From NCBI GenBank assembly GCA_900167895.1, contig FUZR01000001.1, positions 62,001 through 126,000 of the forward strand: a stretch of DNA of 64,000 bases. The letters are read 5' to 3'. The position numbers were made by a program, and so were the translations under genes. This document shows positions 34,348-43,973 of this stretch, piece by piece. Source of the stretch: Bacteroidales bacterium WCE2004 (GTDB taxonomy: Bacteria > Bacteroidota > Bacteroidia > Bacteroidales > UBA932). Position 1 is the stretch's first letter, and the number at the start of each line of letters is the position of its first letter. The notes beneath the pieces are model-generated. The model saw only the letters and a list, made by a program, of their open reading frames with translations, was not told the origin of the DNA and searched no databases.

Positions 34348-35130
34348 TTAGAGGCCGACAAACGGGATATGGGTCCCGAAGAAGCGGTCGAGCGTGCCGT
34401 CCGTCGCCAGGTCGGCCGGCTTGCCGGTCAGCACCGGCCCGCTGGAGCTGGTGACCGTCGTCTCCGGCAGGAGCCAGAGGAGGTCGGCGGTGCGGATGGC
34501 GCTCTCCAGGTCATGCGTGGTGAGCAGGATGGCCTTCTGCCGGACCCGGGCAAGCAGCTTGAGCGTCTCCCAGGTCTCCAGCCGGCTGGTGACGTCCAGG
34601 AAGGCCGTGGGCTCGTCCAGCAGGATCACGGGGCATTCCTGTGCCAGCGCCTTGGCGAGATAGGCCTTCTGGCGCTCGCCGTCGCTCAGTTCGGCGAGCA
34701 TGCGGTCCGACTTGGCCGCGATGCCGACCATCTCCAGGGACTCGCGCACAACGGCGTGGTCCTCTTCCTCCAGTTTGCCGAAGAAGCCCGTATGCGGATA
34801 GCGGCCCATCGAGACCAGTTCGTAGACCGTGATGGCCCCCGGGAACCCGCGGTCCGTAAGCACCACGCCCACCTTCGACGCACGCTCCTCCGGAGAGTAC
34901 GTCTGCAGGGGCCTTCCCTCCAGGATGATTTCGCCGTCGAGCGGCTTCAGCAGGCCGCAGAGCGTCCGGAGAAGCGTGGACTTGCCGGAGCCGTTGCGGC
35001 CGAGCAGGCAGGTCACGCCGCCGGCAAAGAGCTGCAGGTTGATTCCGGAATGGACGACGCGCCGGACGCCGCCCCGGAGGGGGTATCCGATGCTCAGCGA
35101 GCGGGTTTCTATGGAAGGGGGAAGGAACAC
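34348..35130 (-). CDS. Iron/B12-type ABC importer, ATP-binding protein (FecE/BtuD-like)
   Basis: 260 residues. Walker A GRNGSGKS is at 44-51, signature LSDGERQKAYLAKAL, Walker B VILLDEPTAFLDV and switch LLTTHDLE. The FecE/FhuC/BtuD group energises uptake of siderophores, haem or cobalamin. Which one cannot be told here: no TonB receptor is adjacent and no cobalamin riboswitch is visible upstream. It is the last gene of a three-gene operon, 4 nt after the permease gene. Confidence 0.9.
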   Translation of the reverse strand: MFLPPSIETRSLSIGYPLRGGVRRVVHSGINLQLFAGGVTCLLGRNGSGKSTLLRTLCGLLKPLDGEIILEGRPLQTYSPEERASKVGVVLTDRGFPGAITVYELVSMGRYPHTGFFGKLEEEDHAVVRESLEMVGIAAKSDRMLAELSDGERQKAYLAKALAQECPVILLDEPTAFLDVTSRLETWETLKLLARVRQKAILLTTHDLESAIRTADLLWLLPETTVTSSSGPVLTGKPADLATDGTLDRFFGTHIPFVGL

Positions 35131-35134
35131 GGTA

Positions 35135-36142
35135 TCAGTTGAAATAATGCTGGTTGCGACGGTTGACGATGACGTACAGGATGACCGGGACGCCGACGAC
35201 AGGCGTGACGGCGCTCAACGGGAGGAGGCTGTTGCTGCCCGGCCAGACGGTCAGGATGCTGCAGAGCAACGCGATGACGCATCCGGACAGGAGCGTGACG
35301 GGCAGCAGGTGCCGGTGGTTGTCGGTGCCGGTCAGCAGGCGCGCGATATGCGGCACGGCGAGGCCGAGGAAGGAAATCGGGCCGCAGAAAGCCGTCACCA
35401 CGGCCGTCAAGATGCCCGTACAGGTCAGGATCAGCACCCGCGCGCGACGTACGTTGACGCCCAGGTTGGCGGCATACGACTCGCCCAGCAGCATGGCGTT
35501 GAGCGGCTTGACCAGCAGCAGGGAGCAGAAGAGCCCGGCCACCACGAAACCGGCCAGCCAGGGCAGCTTGGAGAGCGAGACGCCGCTGAAATCGCCCATC
35601 CCCCACATCACGTACTGATGCACCTTGTCGGCGGAGGCCTGGTAGTTGAGGATGGAAATGACCGAAGACGCCAGATAGCCCAGCATGATACCGATAATCA
35701 GCAGCATCACGTTGCCGGACACCCGGTGCGAGAACCAGAGGATCATCAGCAGGACCACGGCGGCGCCAATGAGGGCCGCCACGATCGTGGAAAGGTAGCT
35801 GGCGGCGCCCAGCCAGATCATCGCGATGGCGACGCCCAGGTTGGCGCCGTCGCTGATGCCCAGGATGGACGGGCCGGCGAGCGGATTCTTGAAGAGGGTC
35901 TGGAGCATCAGGCCGCTGACCGAGAGGGCGGCTCCGGCCAGGAGCGCCGTGACGGTCTGCGGCAGGCGCGTCTCCAGGACGATGATCCGCCAGGCCTCCC
36001 GGCCTTCAAAATGGCCGAAGATGATGTTGAGCACGTCCGTCAGCGGGATCCGGACGGACCCCCGGATAAGGCCGACGCAGAACAGCGCCAGAACACCTGC
36101 GATCAGCAGTACATACAACCCAAAATAGCGTCCTTTAGTCAT
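35135..36142 (-). CDS. FecCD/BtuC-family ABC permease
   Basis: 335 residues and about ten transmembrane helices. Family markers are VRIPLTDVLNIIFG, RLPQTVTALLAGAALSVSGLMLQTLFKNPLAGPSILGISDGANLG and FCGPISFLGLAVPHIARLLTGTDNHRHLLPVTLLSG. Each protein forms half of a homodimeric channel that receives substrate from the binding lipoprotein. It overlaps the binding-protein gene by 8 nt and precedes the ATPase by 4 nt. Confidence 0.93.
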   Translation of the reverse strand: MTKGRYFGLYVLLIAGVLALFCVGLIRGSVRIPLTDVLNIIFGHFEGREAWRIIVLETRLPQTVTALLAGAALSVSGLMLQTLFKNPLAGPSILGISDGANLGVAIAMIWLGAASYLSTIVAALIGAAVVLLMILWFSHRVSGNVMLLIIGIMLGYLASSVISILNYQASADKVHQYVMWGMGDFSGVSLSKLPWLAGFVVAGLFCSLLLVKPLNAMLLGESYAANLGVNVRRARVLILTCTGILTAVVTAFCGPISFLGLAVPHIARLLTGTDNHRHLLPVTLLSGCVIALLCSILTVWPGSNSLLPLSAVTPVVGVPVILYVIVNRRNQHYFN

Positions 36143-37310
36143 CCAGCGGGAAATAATAGCGTTGAACGTGTCCGGGCAGCAGATCCGGATGATAGATGGC
36201 GATCATGTCCTCGAGCACCCGGTCGGGGTGCAGGGTGATGTCGTCGTAATAAGTCGTCGTAAGCGTGTTGCAGGCGAAGATCTTCCGCTCCTTCCATGCG
36301 CGGAAGCGCGCATAGGGAGCGTACTCCTCCTTCAGCAGCTTGTATGTCATCGGCGTGCGGACGCCGTATTTCAGCAGCCACAGGTCCGCCTCGCCGGCAC
36401 GGTCGAAGACCTCCTCGAAGGAGAGGTGCGTGCTGCTCGTGCCCGGGACGTCCCGGAAAATGTAGTCGGCACCCGCGTCCGCGTGTAGCGTGGCGATGTA
36501 GCTCCGGCCGTCGGGGACGGCCCAGGAGTTGCCGTATTTGCGCTCCAGCAGCAGTTTCGGCCGGTCGGCCGAGCCCGCCGCCAGCGCGCGGAGCTCGAAA
36601 TAGTGGTCGCGGGTCTGCTCGAAAACGGCTTTCGCCTCGTCGTGCGTCCCGAACAGCAATCCGTAGAAGAGCACCCACTCGGTGCGGCCGAGCGGATGGT
36701 TCTCCATATAGTCGGCCGCCTCGACGATCGGAATCCCGAGTTTCTCGGCGCTGCCGTAGCCATTGTTCTCGAAGGGTGACGCGATGATCAGGTCGGCTCC
36801 CAGGTCCACGATCTTCTCCACGTTGGGCGACGTGGACAGGCCCACGTCGGCGATCCTGCCCTCCGCGATCCGGCCAAGCACCTCGTGCGAAGTGATGTAT
36901 TCCGGCTCGCAGACGCCGGCCACGCGGTCCAGGACGCCGAGCCGTTCGGCGATGGCGGTATGGACGGACGTATAGATGACCGCCCGCCGGGCCGGGACGC
37001 GGATAACGGTGCCGTCCGCCGGCAAATCCGCGGGAAGCGGCCTGGCGCGGTCCACGAGCACATAGTGCTGCCGCTGACGCAGCGTATCCCAAGGGTCGCG
37101 GATGCGCACCGAGGTGTAGTCGGAATAAAAGGTAATGGACAGGTTGCGGGCGAAGCGAAGGGTGTCGGCCGACAGGGCGGAAGCGCCTCCCCCATGCTGT
37201 CGGACGCCGCAGGCGCAGGCCAGGGCCAGAGGCAGGGAGAGCAGGAAGACCCTGGTGATTCTACGCCAGGTACAGCGCACGACAGCGCCATATGTCCACT
37301 TCTTGCTCAT
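36135..37310 (-). CDS. Substrate-binding lipoprotein of iron/B12-type ABC importer
   Basis: 391 residues. A long basic N-terminus precedes the hydrophobic core and the lipobox ALACACG (Cys about 36). The mature part is a class III periplasmic-binding fold: PARRAVIYTSVHTAIAERLGVLDRVAGVCEP, NVEKIVDLGADLIIASPF and GRTEWVLFYGLLFGTHDEA. DPxRVLEDMIAIYHPDLLP at the end is typical of Bacteroidales members annotated for iron or cobalamin. The ligand is undetermined. First gene of the operon. A 33-nt gap separates it from the end of the GH31 gene upstream, with no terminator visible. Confidence 0.88.
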   Translation of the reverse strand: MSKKWTYGAVVRCTWRRITRVFLLSLPLALACACGVRQHGGGASALSADTLRFARNLSITFYSDYTSVRIRDPWDTLRQRQHYVLVDRARPLPADLPADGTVIRVPARRAVIYTSVHTAIAERLGVLDRVAGVCEPEYITSHEVLGRIAEGRIADVGLSTSPNVEKIVDLGADLIIASPFENNGYGSAEKLGIPIVEAADYMENHPLGRTEWVLFYGLLFGTHDEAKAVFEQTRDHYFELRALAAGSADRPKLLLERKYGNSWAVPDGRSYIATLHADAGADYIFRDVPGTSSTHLSFEEVFDRAGEADLWLLKYGVRTPMTYKLLKEEYAPYARFRAWKERKIFACNTLTTTYYDDITLHPDRVLEDMIAIYHPDLLPGHVQRYYFPLDD

Positions 37311-37343
37311 CTTTCCCTACAAATATACAAATTATTCCGAATG

Positions 37344-39731
37344 TTATTCCTGATGGAACCAGTCAAAATCAGCATGGCCGCCGGGCGTCTGCGTGGCATA
37401 CAACTCCAAGCTGGCTTCCGTGCCGTCATAAGCCAGGATGCGTTCTGCGCCGTCCGGCGTGACGATGCGGAAAATCCGCTCCCGGAGCATTCCCGGGAAA
37501 GAGCCGCTGCGGGCGCCGACCGTCAGGGTGCGTCCGTGCAGCCGGAACGGGATGACCGTGCAGGCGCCCTGTCCGTAGCGGTAGCCGTCCCCTTCATCCT
37601 CGTAGAGCTCGAAGCTGCCGTCCGCGCCGGGATAGACGCGGATCTCCAGGTCGTCCCAGGGCTTCTCGCCGCTGTACTGCACCGCCGGGCCCAGCGGGAT
37701 GATGGCCCCGGCGCGGGCGAAGAGCGGCACGCTGTCGAGGTGCGTCGTGCGCGTGACGGTCTGCCCGCCTTTCAGGCGTTCACCCGAGTAGAAATCATAC
37801 CAGTCCGTCCCTTTCGGGAGATAGACGCGCGTAGTGCGCGCCGCCGCGAAATCCACCGGCGTATCGTCAAAGCGGACTTCTTCGGGCGTGTACTGCGCGT
37901 GCAGCACGGGCGCCACCAGCAGCGAGCGGCCGAAAAGGAACTCGTCCGGCAACTCCCTTGCGGCCTTGTCGGCCGCGAAATCCATCACCAGCGCCCGCTG
38001 GAAGGTGCCGTCGGCCGACGAGACATCCCAGGCGGTACCGTAGATATAGGGAAGGAGCGCATAGCGCAGCCGGATCGCCGACGCGATGGCGTCGTAGACC
38101 GGCTCGCCGGGCGCACCGAACTCCCAGATCTCGCGCCGCGAGCTTTCGCCGTGGCTGCGCATGATCGGGCAGAAAGCGCCGTACTGCAACCAGCGCACGT
38201 ACAGCTCCTGGAAGAGCGGGTTGCGGGCGCAGCTGGCATCGCCGTAGATGCGGTTGTAGCCATCCGGGAAGAAGCCGCCGCAGTCGGTATTGAAGTTCGG
38301 ATTGCCCGTCATGGCGAATCCCAGGCCGGCGGGGACCTGCGCGCGGAGCGTCTCCCAAGAGGAATGGACGTCGCCGCTCCAGGTATTGGCGCCGGTGCGC
38401 TGCTGGCCCGCCCAGGCGGAACGCGTCATCACCATCACGCGGCGTCCGGAGGCCTTTTTCTGGTTTTCGGCCACACCTTCGACCGACACGAGCGGGAAGG
38501 CGTTGCGCACGCGCCGGAAGGAGCCGCTGCCGGTCTCCACGTCCAGGTCGCTGTCCTGGAAGTCCAGGTGATCCGGCTCGGTGGAATCCATCCACCAGGC
38601 GTCGATGCCCATCTTCTCCAGCCGGAGCAGGTGTTTCCAATAGATGTCGCGGGCTTCCTGCGAATAGGCGTTATAAGGTTTCACGCCGGAAGGATAGTCG
38701 CGCCGCGGCGGCCAGTCGGGCAGGCCGGACTGCGGCCAGGTAGAGAAGTCGAAGAGCAGACCCCTGGCGGCCAGTTCGCGGTAAGGCTTGGTCATCGGGC
38801 CGAACGAGGCCCAGATGGAAATCATCAGCTTCGCGTGCAGTGCGTGTATCTCGTCGATCATCGCCTGCGCATCGCGGAAGTCGTCGTTGAGGAACTCCAT
38901 CGCGTTCCACTGGTAGTTGTTGCCCCAGTACTGCCAGTCCTGAATGATGCAGTCGATGGGGACGCCGCGCTCGCGATAGCCGCGCAGCGCGTCCAGCAGC
39001 TCGCGGCTGCTCTTGTAGCGTTCGCGGCTCTGCATGAAGCCGTAGCTCCACAGCGGCAGCATCGGCACGCGGCCGGTCAACGCCCGGTAGCCGGCGATCA
39101 CGCCGTCGGCGTCACCGCCCCAGATGAAGTAGTAGTCGACGGTCTCCCCTACCTCGGACTCGAAGCACATCCCGGCCTCGTCATCGCGGAAGGTGGTCGG
39201 CGAGGGATTGTCCCAGAAGATGCCGTATCCCTTGACGGACTGCACCACGGGGACGAAATCCTCCGTGTTGCCCTGAATCATGTAGCGCGTCTTACCACGC
39301 AGCGACAGGGCGCCGTCCTGCAGGATGCCGAGGCCGTAGAACGGCTCGCCCGCCTCCGGCAGGAAGGCCTGCCGCACGATGCAGGCATCCTTGTCCAGGC
39401 CCTCCGTGCGCTTCTCAAGCCCCCAGGCGCCTTCCTTCAGCAGGAGTTTTCCTTTCGACGAGAAGAAACGGACCGTACCGTCCGCCGCCACGGCAACCTT
39501 CAGCGCGCCGCTGTCGTACATCGTGCCGTCCCGCGTCACGGAAGTCCTTACGTCTACTTCCTGCGGCACGGCCGTCACGGCGAAACTGCCCTGCGGCGCC
39601 GCCCCGCCCTTGACGACCCGCACGGTCGTCGGGGTATAAAACTGGATGGAAACGCCCTCCTGCGCCCCAGCGGACAGGGTCACCGCCAGCATCAGCATCC
39701 AGCAGAAAAATATCTTTCTCATTTTGGTCAT
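37344..39731 (-). CDS. Secreted GH31 glycosidase, probable alpha-xylosidase
   Basis: 795 residues. The signal peptide ends at TLSAGAQ. An alternative ATG at 39722 gives a slightly shorter signal. An N-terminal galactose-mutarotase-like domain precedes the GH31 barrel. The nucleophile D382 is in WWMDSTEPD and the acid/base D454 in WSGDVHSSW. PIDCIIQDWQYWG is also typical. WWMDSTEP with the long pre-barrel domain fits alpha-xylosidases acting on xyloglucan or xylo-oligosaccharides better than starch enzymes. The C-terminal tail TPGGHADFDWFHQE is nearly identical to the tail of the adjacent GH43 protein, unexpected for GH31. Downstream of the GH43 gene by 43 nt. Confidence 0.9.
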   Translation of the reverse strand: MTKMRKIFFCWMLMLAVTLSAGAQEGVSIQFYTPTTVRVVKGGAAPQGSFAVTAVPQEVDVRTSVTRDGTMYDSGALKVAVAADGTVRFFSSKGKLLLKEGAWGLEKRTEGLDKDACIVRQAFLPEAGEPFYGLGILQDGALSLRGKTRYMIQGNTEDFVPVVQSVKGYGIFWDNPSPTTFRDDEAGMCFESEVGETVDYYFIWGGDADGVIAGYRALTGRVPMLPLWSYGFMQSRERYKSSRELLDALRGYRERGVPIDCIIQDWQYWGNNYQWNAMEFLNDDFRDAQAMIDEIHALHAKLMISIWASFGPMTKPYRELAARGLLFDFSTWPQSGLPDWPPRRDYPSGVKPYNAYSQEARDIYWKHLLRLEKMGIDAWWMDSTEPDHLDFQDSDLDVETGSGSFRRVRNAFPLVSVEGVAENQKKASGRRVMVMTRSAWAGQQRTGANTWSGDVHSSWETLRAQVPAGLGFAMTGNPNFNTDCGGFFPDGYNRIYGDASCARNPLFQELYVRWLQYGAFCPIMRSHGESSRREIWEFGAPGEPVYDAIASAIRLRYALLPYIYGTAWDVSSADGTFQRALVMDFAADKAARELPDEFLFGRSLLVAPVLHAQYTPEEVRFDDTPVDFAAARTTRVYLPKGTDWYDFYSGERLKGGQTVTRTTHLDSVPLFARAGAIIPLGPAVQYSGEKPWDDLEIRVYPGADGSFELYEDEGDGYRYGQGACTVIPFRLHGRTLTVGARSGSFPGMLRERIFRIVTPDGAERILAYDGTEASLELYATQTPGGHADFDWFHQE

Positions 39732-39774
39732 CAGTTACAAAAAAAAACGTCATCCGCCAGCTTGACCGGCGGAT

Positions 39775-41337
39775 CTACTCCTGCCGGAACCAGTCAAAAT
39801 CGGCATGTCCGCCCAGGACCTGCGTCGAATAGCAGAAAAGCCCCGTCCGGTAGCCGGTGAAATAGTCCAGGGAGAAGCGCATCTGCAGCGGATCATCAAT
39901 CTCCTGCCACTCAGCGTCTTCCCACCTGTAAGCGAGCCAGGCCAGGTCCCGGTCGAAGTCGTAGCGCACCCGCAGCTCCACCCTTTCCGCGCGGGCGGGC
40001 TCGCACAGGAGCACGCGCGTGACGCGCGACATCGTGCGGTCCGGGCCGCGCTGCGGCGTCTCCTGGACGGCATACAGTTCCAGGCCGGCCTCCGTGCGGC
40101 GCAGGCCGATGTCGGCGCGGCTGCTCTGGAAGGCGCTGATGCCCGCGAAATCACCCGGCTGCAGGCCGGAGGCGTCCAGCAGCACGGTGCTCGTGCACTG
40201 CGGGCCGAAGGTCCGCTGCGTCAGCGTGTTGCGCGCGTCCGGCAGGCCCGTTGCCAGCTGTCCGGTCGTCAGGCGCAGCCAGCCCGGCCGCTCCGTGAGC
40301 GACCAGCAGCCGTCCAGCGGCTTGTGGTTCCACTGCCAGACGAGGGCAAGCTCCGCGCCGTCGAATTCGTCCGACGCCCAGACATAGTCTTCCCCGTCAG
40401 GACGGAGGTTCACCTCGAATTCCTTGACGGGCACACCATCCTCGCCGAGGACCGGCCAGCCATCCGCCCAGGTCACGGGCTGCAGCGTCGGGATGCGGCC
40501 CACGCCGCCGTGGTCCTGGAACATCATCGCGTACCAGTCGCCGCGCTGTGTCTGGACGATGGCGCCCTGCGCCACGCCGTCCTGCCGGCCGTCGAACTTG
40601 CCCTGCAGGATGGTCCGGGGCTCATATTCGCCCAGCAGCGTGCGGCTGCGCCAGCAGGTCTCCGTGCGCACGCCGCCGGCGGGCCAGTCGATCACCAGCA
40701 CGTAGTACCAGTCGCCGATGTGGTAGATGTGCGCGCCCTCGGCCCGCAGCATATAACCCTCGCGCGGGCTGGAGATCAGGAGCTGGTCCACACCGCCGGG
40801 CTTGACGCCCGACAGGTCGGGCTCCAGTTCGGTGATGTAGAGGTCGCCGTTGCCCCAGACCACGTACACGCGGCCGTCCTCGAAGAGGAGCGACGCGTCG
40901 TGGAAAGGCCGGTCGATGACGCTGCGCGTCCACTTTTCGCCGATGCGCGGCGTAGAATAGATATAGGTCCTGCGCTGGTCATTGGCGATGAACAGCGCCC
41001 AGAAGCGGCCGTTCTCATAGCGCAGTGTGGTCGCCCACTGGCCCTTGCCATAGGCATTGGCGCCGCCACGCAGGTTATAGACGTCGTCGTCCTCCAGGCA
41101 GTCGTAGACATAGTCGACGATGCGCCAGTGCACCAGGTCGCGCGAGTGCATGATGGGTGCGCCGGGGCAGTAATACATCGTGGTGCTTACCATATAGTAG
41201 TCCTCCCCCACCCGGATAACATCATTGTCCGGGATGTCGGTATAAGTCAGCGGATTGACGCAGTGCGTCGTCGGCCTGGCGCAAGAAGCCGCCAGCAAGA
41301 CGGTCAGCGCGAGCGCGAAAAACAGTTTTGTTCTCAT
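39775..41337 (-). CDS. GH43 beta-xylosidase/alpha-L-arabinofuranosidase lipoprotein
   Basis: 520 residues with lipobox LAASC (Cys about 19). A five-bladed GH43 propeller begins at NPLTYTDIPDNDVIRVGEDYYMVSTTMYYCPGAPI (catalytic base Asp in DIPDNDV) and continues with FHDASLLFEDGRVYVVWGNGD and the acid Glu in RAEGAHIYH. A C-terminal concanavalin-like domain (about 320-520) ends in the STQVLGGHADFDWFRQE tail typical of this GH43 group. It likely removes xylose or arabinose from xylan side chains. Between GH31 and the tandem GH43 gene (9-nt gap to the latter), it belongs to one hemicellulase operon. Confidence 0.9.
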   Translation of the reverse strand: MRTKLFFALALTVLLAASCARPTTHCVNPLTYTDIPDNDVIRVGEDYYMVSTTMYYCPGAPIMHSRDLVHWRIVDYVYDCLEDDDVYNLRGGANAYGKGQWATTLRYENGRFWALFIANDQRRTYIYSTPRIGEKWTRSVIDRPFHDASLLFEDGRVYVVWGNGDLYITELEPDLSGVKPGGVDQLLISSPREGYMLRAEGAHIYHIGDWYYVLVIDWPAGGVRTETCWRSRTLLGEYEPRTILQGKFDGRQDGVAQGAIVQTQRGDWYAMMFQDHGGVGRIPTLQPVTWADGWPVLGEDGVPVKEFEVNLRPDGEDYVWASDEFDGAELALVWQWNHKPLDGCWSLTERPGWLRLTTGQLATGLPDARNTLTQRTFGPQCTSTVLLDASGLQPGDFAGISAFQSSRADIGLRRTEAGLELYAVQETPQRGPDRTMSRVTRVLLCEPARAERVELRVRYDFDRDLAWLAYRWEDAEWQEIDDPLQMRFSLDYFTGYRTGLFCYSTQVLGGHADFDWFRQE

Positions 41338-41346
41338 TTTCTTTTC

Positions 41347-43959
41347 TTACTTGATCTGCCACCAGTCCCACTCGAAGCCGCCTTCCGTGAACACGAAATA
41401 CAGGTCGTGCACTCCCTTGGCGCCGCTCAGGCGGACATTCTGCTTCGTCCAGCCCTTGCCGGGCTTCACTTTGAGCGTGCCGGCCAGCGGACCGTCCGGC
41501 GCATCCAGGCGCACCTCGATCCCGGCCGCCTGCGCAGCCTGCACGCAGGCCGTCAGCGTCCGGGCGCCCCGCGCCCCGAAATCGACGCCCTTGACGAGCA
41601 GGTGCTCGCCCGCGTCGATGTCACTGACCACGATGCCGCGCTCCGCGTCCTTGCGGGTCTTGAGGCCGTAGCCCCAGGCCATCGTCTCCGCCTCGACGCG
41701 GCGATACGGGTCGAAAGGCTCGATCTGCTCCAGGACGTTGTCCAGCCAGTACGGGACCTTGCGGATGGAGCCGTCCGGCTCGTAGTACATCCGCGCCGCG
41801 GACACGCTCCGGCGCTCATGGTGCACGAATGTCTCCAGGTGCATCAGGTCGTAGTTGAGACCGAAGATATAGGACGCACCCTTGTAGTCGATGATGCCGG
41901 GATGGTTGCCCCGCGTGCGCCAGGTGCGGTCCATGATATGGCCCATCGAGCGCCAGGGGCCCTCGGGGCTGTCCGCCATCGCGTAGCCGATGCCCTCCGG
42001 GCAGCAGGTGGACGCGAAAGCGAGGTAATAATGCCCGTCGCGCTTGTAGAACCAGGGACCTTCCTGGTAGTGCGCGATCTTGTAGTCCAGCATATGGATC
42101 GGGCCGTCGAGCGAGACCATGTCCTCATTGAGCTTCGCCCAGTAGACGTTCGGGTTGCCCCAGTACATATAGGCCTGCCCGTCGTCGTCGATGAACACCG
42201 ACGGGTCGATGTCGTACCAGTGCTCCTTCTGCCACACCAGCGGCGCGCCTAGCGGGTCTTTGAAGGGCCCGAAGGGCGAATCGGACACCAGCACGCCGAT
42301 GCCGTGGCCGTGGATCGGGCAGTACATATACCACTTGCCGCCACGCTCCACCACACACTCGGCCCAGGCGCCGTTCTTGCCCTCATACCAGGCGAAATCG
42401 TCCAGCGAGGCCACCGCGCCGTGGTCGGTCCAGTTGACCATGTCCGTGGAGGTGTAGCACAGCCAGTCGAACATCTCGAAGCCGTCCGCGCCGTCCTCAT
42501 CGTGGGTCGTATAGAGATACACCACGCCGTCGTGCACATACGGAGCCGGATCGGCCGTGTATTTGGTCTGGATGAGCGGCATGTTGACCGTGCGGTTGAA
42601 CTTCCACCAGTCCAGGTCGAAGAGCTCCCCGTCCCCGCCCCGGAAGAGCAGGTAGAGATCGTGCACGCCGCGGGCGCGGGCGCTGACCGGCGCCTTGACC
42701 ATCATGTTGTCATTGTTGACCGTAACGGAAGCGACCGGCCGCCCGGACATCGCGTCCAGGTAGAACTCGATCACGCCTTCCGACTTGTAGTTCAGCATTT
42801 CCACGCTCACCAGCGTGGCCGGCTCCGCGCCGAAATCCACGTTGCGCAGCTGGATCCAGTCGCCGTTGTGGATGGACGTCACCCAGTGGCGGGCGCCGTC
42901 CTCGCGGTCGGTCTTGACGCCCCAGCTGGAGGCCATCGTCTCCGCCTGCGTCAGCTGGTAGGGATCCAGCGTCTGCAGCGGCGCCACGCCCTCCTGCGTG
43001 AACGGGATGAAGGGAATGCTGCCGTCCGCGCCGAACGCGAACTCCTCCACGCAGGTCGCGCGCCGGAAACCGCTTCCGTTGGGCAGGGCGCCGTTGTGAT
43101 AGAACATATAATGATGCCCGCGGAAATCGACATTGCCGCCGTGGATGGTGAAGCTGTTGTCCGCTTCGTCCATGATGCGGCCCCGGTAGGTCCAAGGGCC
43201 GTGGATGGACGGCGAGGTGCTGTAGGCCATGTGCTCGGGCACGCCGCCGGCCGGATAGGACAGGTAGTAGAGCCCGTCGCGCTTGTAGAGCCAGGGACCC
43301 TCCTCATAGCCGACCATCAGCTTCTGTCGGCCGCCGTCGGACCAGTCCGGTTTCATCGACGCGGGGCCGAAACAGGCCGGATCACCCCAGCCGGGCACTT
43401 CCCGCCAGCCGTCCGGGAAGGACACCATGTCGTCGCCCAGGCGGCCGTACCAGCAGCCTTTGTTGCCCCAGAAGAGCCACGCGGAGCCGTCGTCGTCGAC
43501 GAAGACGGTCGGGTCGATGAACGCGAAACCAGTCGCGAGCGGGCCGCCGAGCGCGTCGACGTAGGGGCCCTGCGGGTCGTCCGCGACGGCCACGGCCAGC
43601 GCGTCGGCGCGCGTGGCGGCTTCGGTCAGGCAGACATACCAGTACCACTTGCCGCCGCGCTCCACGAGTTGCGAAGCCCAGGCGCGGTCGCCCTGGAAGG
43701 CCCAGGGGAAAGTGGCCGTGGAGACGGGCGTACCGAGATAGGTCCAGTTGGCCATGTCCTCGGTGCTGTAGAGCTGCCAGTCCTTCATCTTGAAGTACGT
43801 GGCGTCGTCCTCGTCGTGGTCGACGGCCAGATAGAGCTTGTCGCCGTGGACGAACGGAGCCGGATCCGGCGTGAAGGACGTCCGGATCACGGGGTTCTGC
43901 GCGGTGCAGCACAGAGGAACCAGAAGGAGCAGACAACGCAACAAGATTACTCTATTCAT
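41347..43959 (-). CDS. Tandem GH43-CBM6-GH43-CBM6 secreted enzyme
   Basis: 870 residues with signal MNRVILLRCLLLLVPLCCTAQ. The protein is an internal duplication. Propeller 1 (about 22-320) has SFTPDPAPFVHGDKLYL, FIDPTVFVDDDGSAWLFWG and YEEGPWLYKRDG. The CBM6-like domain 1 ends in LDWWKFN. Propeller 2 has KYTADPAPYVHDGVVYLYTT, DIDPSVFIDDDGQAYMYWG and YQEGPWFYKRDG. CBM6-like domain 2 ends in WDWWQIK. Both propellers keep the catalytic Asp, Asp and Glu, so both may be active, perhaps on different linkages (xylosidase and arabinofuranosidase). The CBM6 domains give carbohydrate binding in each half. Confidence 0.9.
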   Translation of the reverse strand: MNRVILLRCLLLLVPLCCTAQNPVIRTSFTPDPAPFVHGDKLYLAVDHDEDDATYFKMKDWQLYSTEDMANWTYLGTPVSTATFPWAFQGDRAWASQLVERGGKWYWYVCLTEAATRADALAVAVADDPQGPYVDALGGPLATGFAFIDPTVFVDDDGSAWLFWGNKGCWYGRLGDDMVSFPDGWREVPGWGDPACFGPASMKPDWSDGGRQKLMVGYEEGPWLYKRDGLYYLSYPAGGVPEHMAYSTSPSIHGPWTYRGRIMDEADNSFTIHGGNVDFRGHHYMFYHNGALPNGSGFRRATCVEEFAFGADGSIPFIPFTQEGVAPLQTLDPYQLTQAETMASSWGVKTDREDGARHWVTSIHNGDWIQLRNVDFGAEPATLVSVEMLNYKSEGVIEFYLDAMSGRPVASVTVNNDNMMVKAPVSARARGVHDLYLLFRGGDGELFDLDWWKFNRTVNMPLIQTKYTADPAPYVHDGVVYLYTTHDEDGADGFEMFDWLCYTSTDMVNWTDHGAVASLDDFAWYEGKNGAWAECVVERGGKWYMYCPIHGHGIGVLVSDSPFGPFKDPLGAPLVWQKEHWYDIDPSVFIDDDGQAYMYWGNPNVYWAKLNEDMVSLDGPIHMLDYKIAHYQEGPWFYKRDGHYYLAFASTCCPEGIGYAMADSPEGPWRSMGHIMDRTWRTRGNHPGIIDYKGASYIFGLNYDLMHLETFVHHERRSVSAARMYYEPDGSIRKVPYWLDNVLEQIEPFDPYRRVEAETMAWGYGLKTRKDAERGIVVSDIDAGEHLLVKGVDFGARGARTLTACVQAAQAAGIEVRLDAPDGPLAGTLKVKPGKGWTKQNVRLSGAKGVHDLYFVFTEGGFEWDWWQIK

Positions 43960-43973
43960 TGTGGTTGGAATGG

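Noticed and set aside
34205..37343. Cobalamin riboswitch upstream of the BtuCD-like importer
   Set aside because: No B12-box like sequence was found near 37311-37343 and the spacer is too short to hold one.
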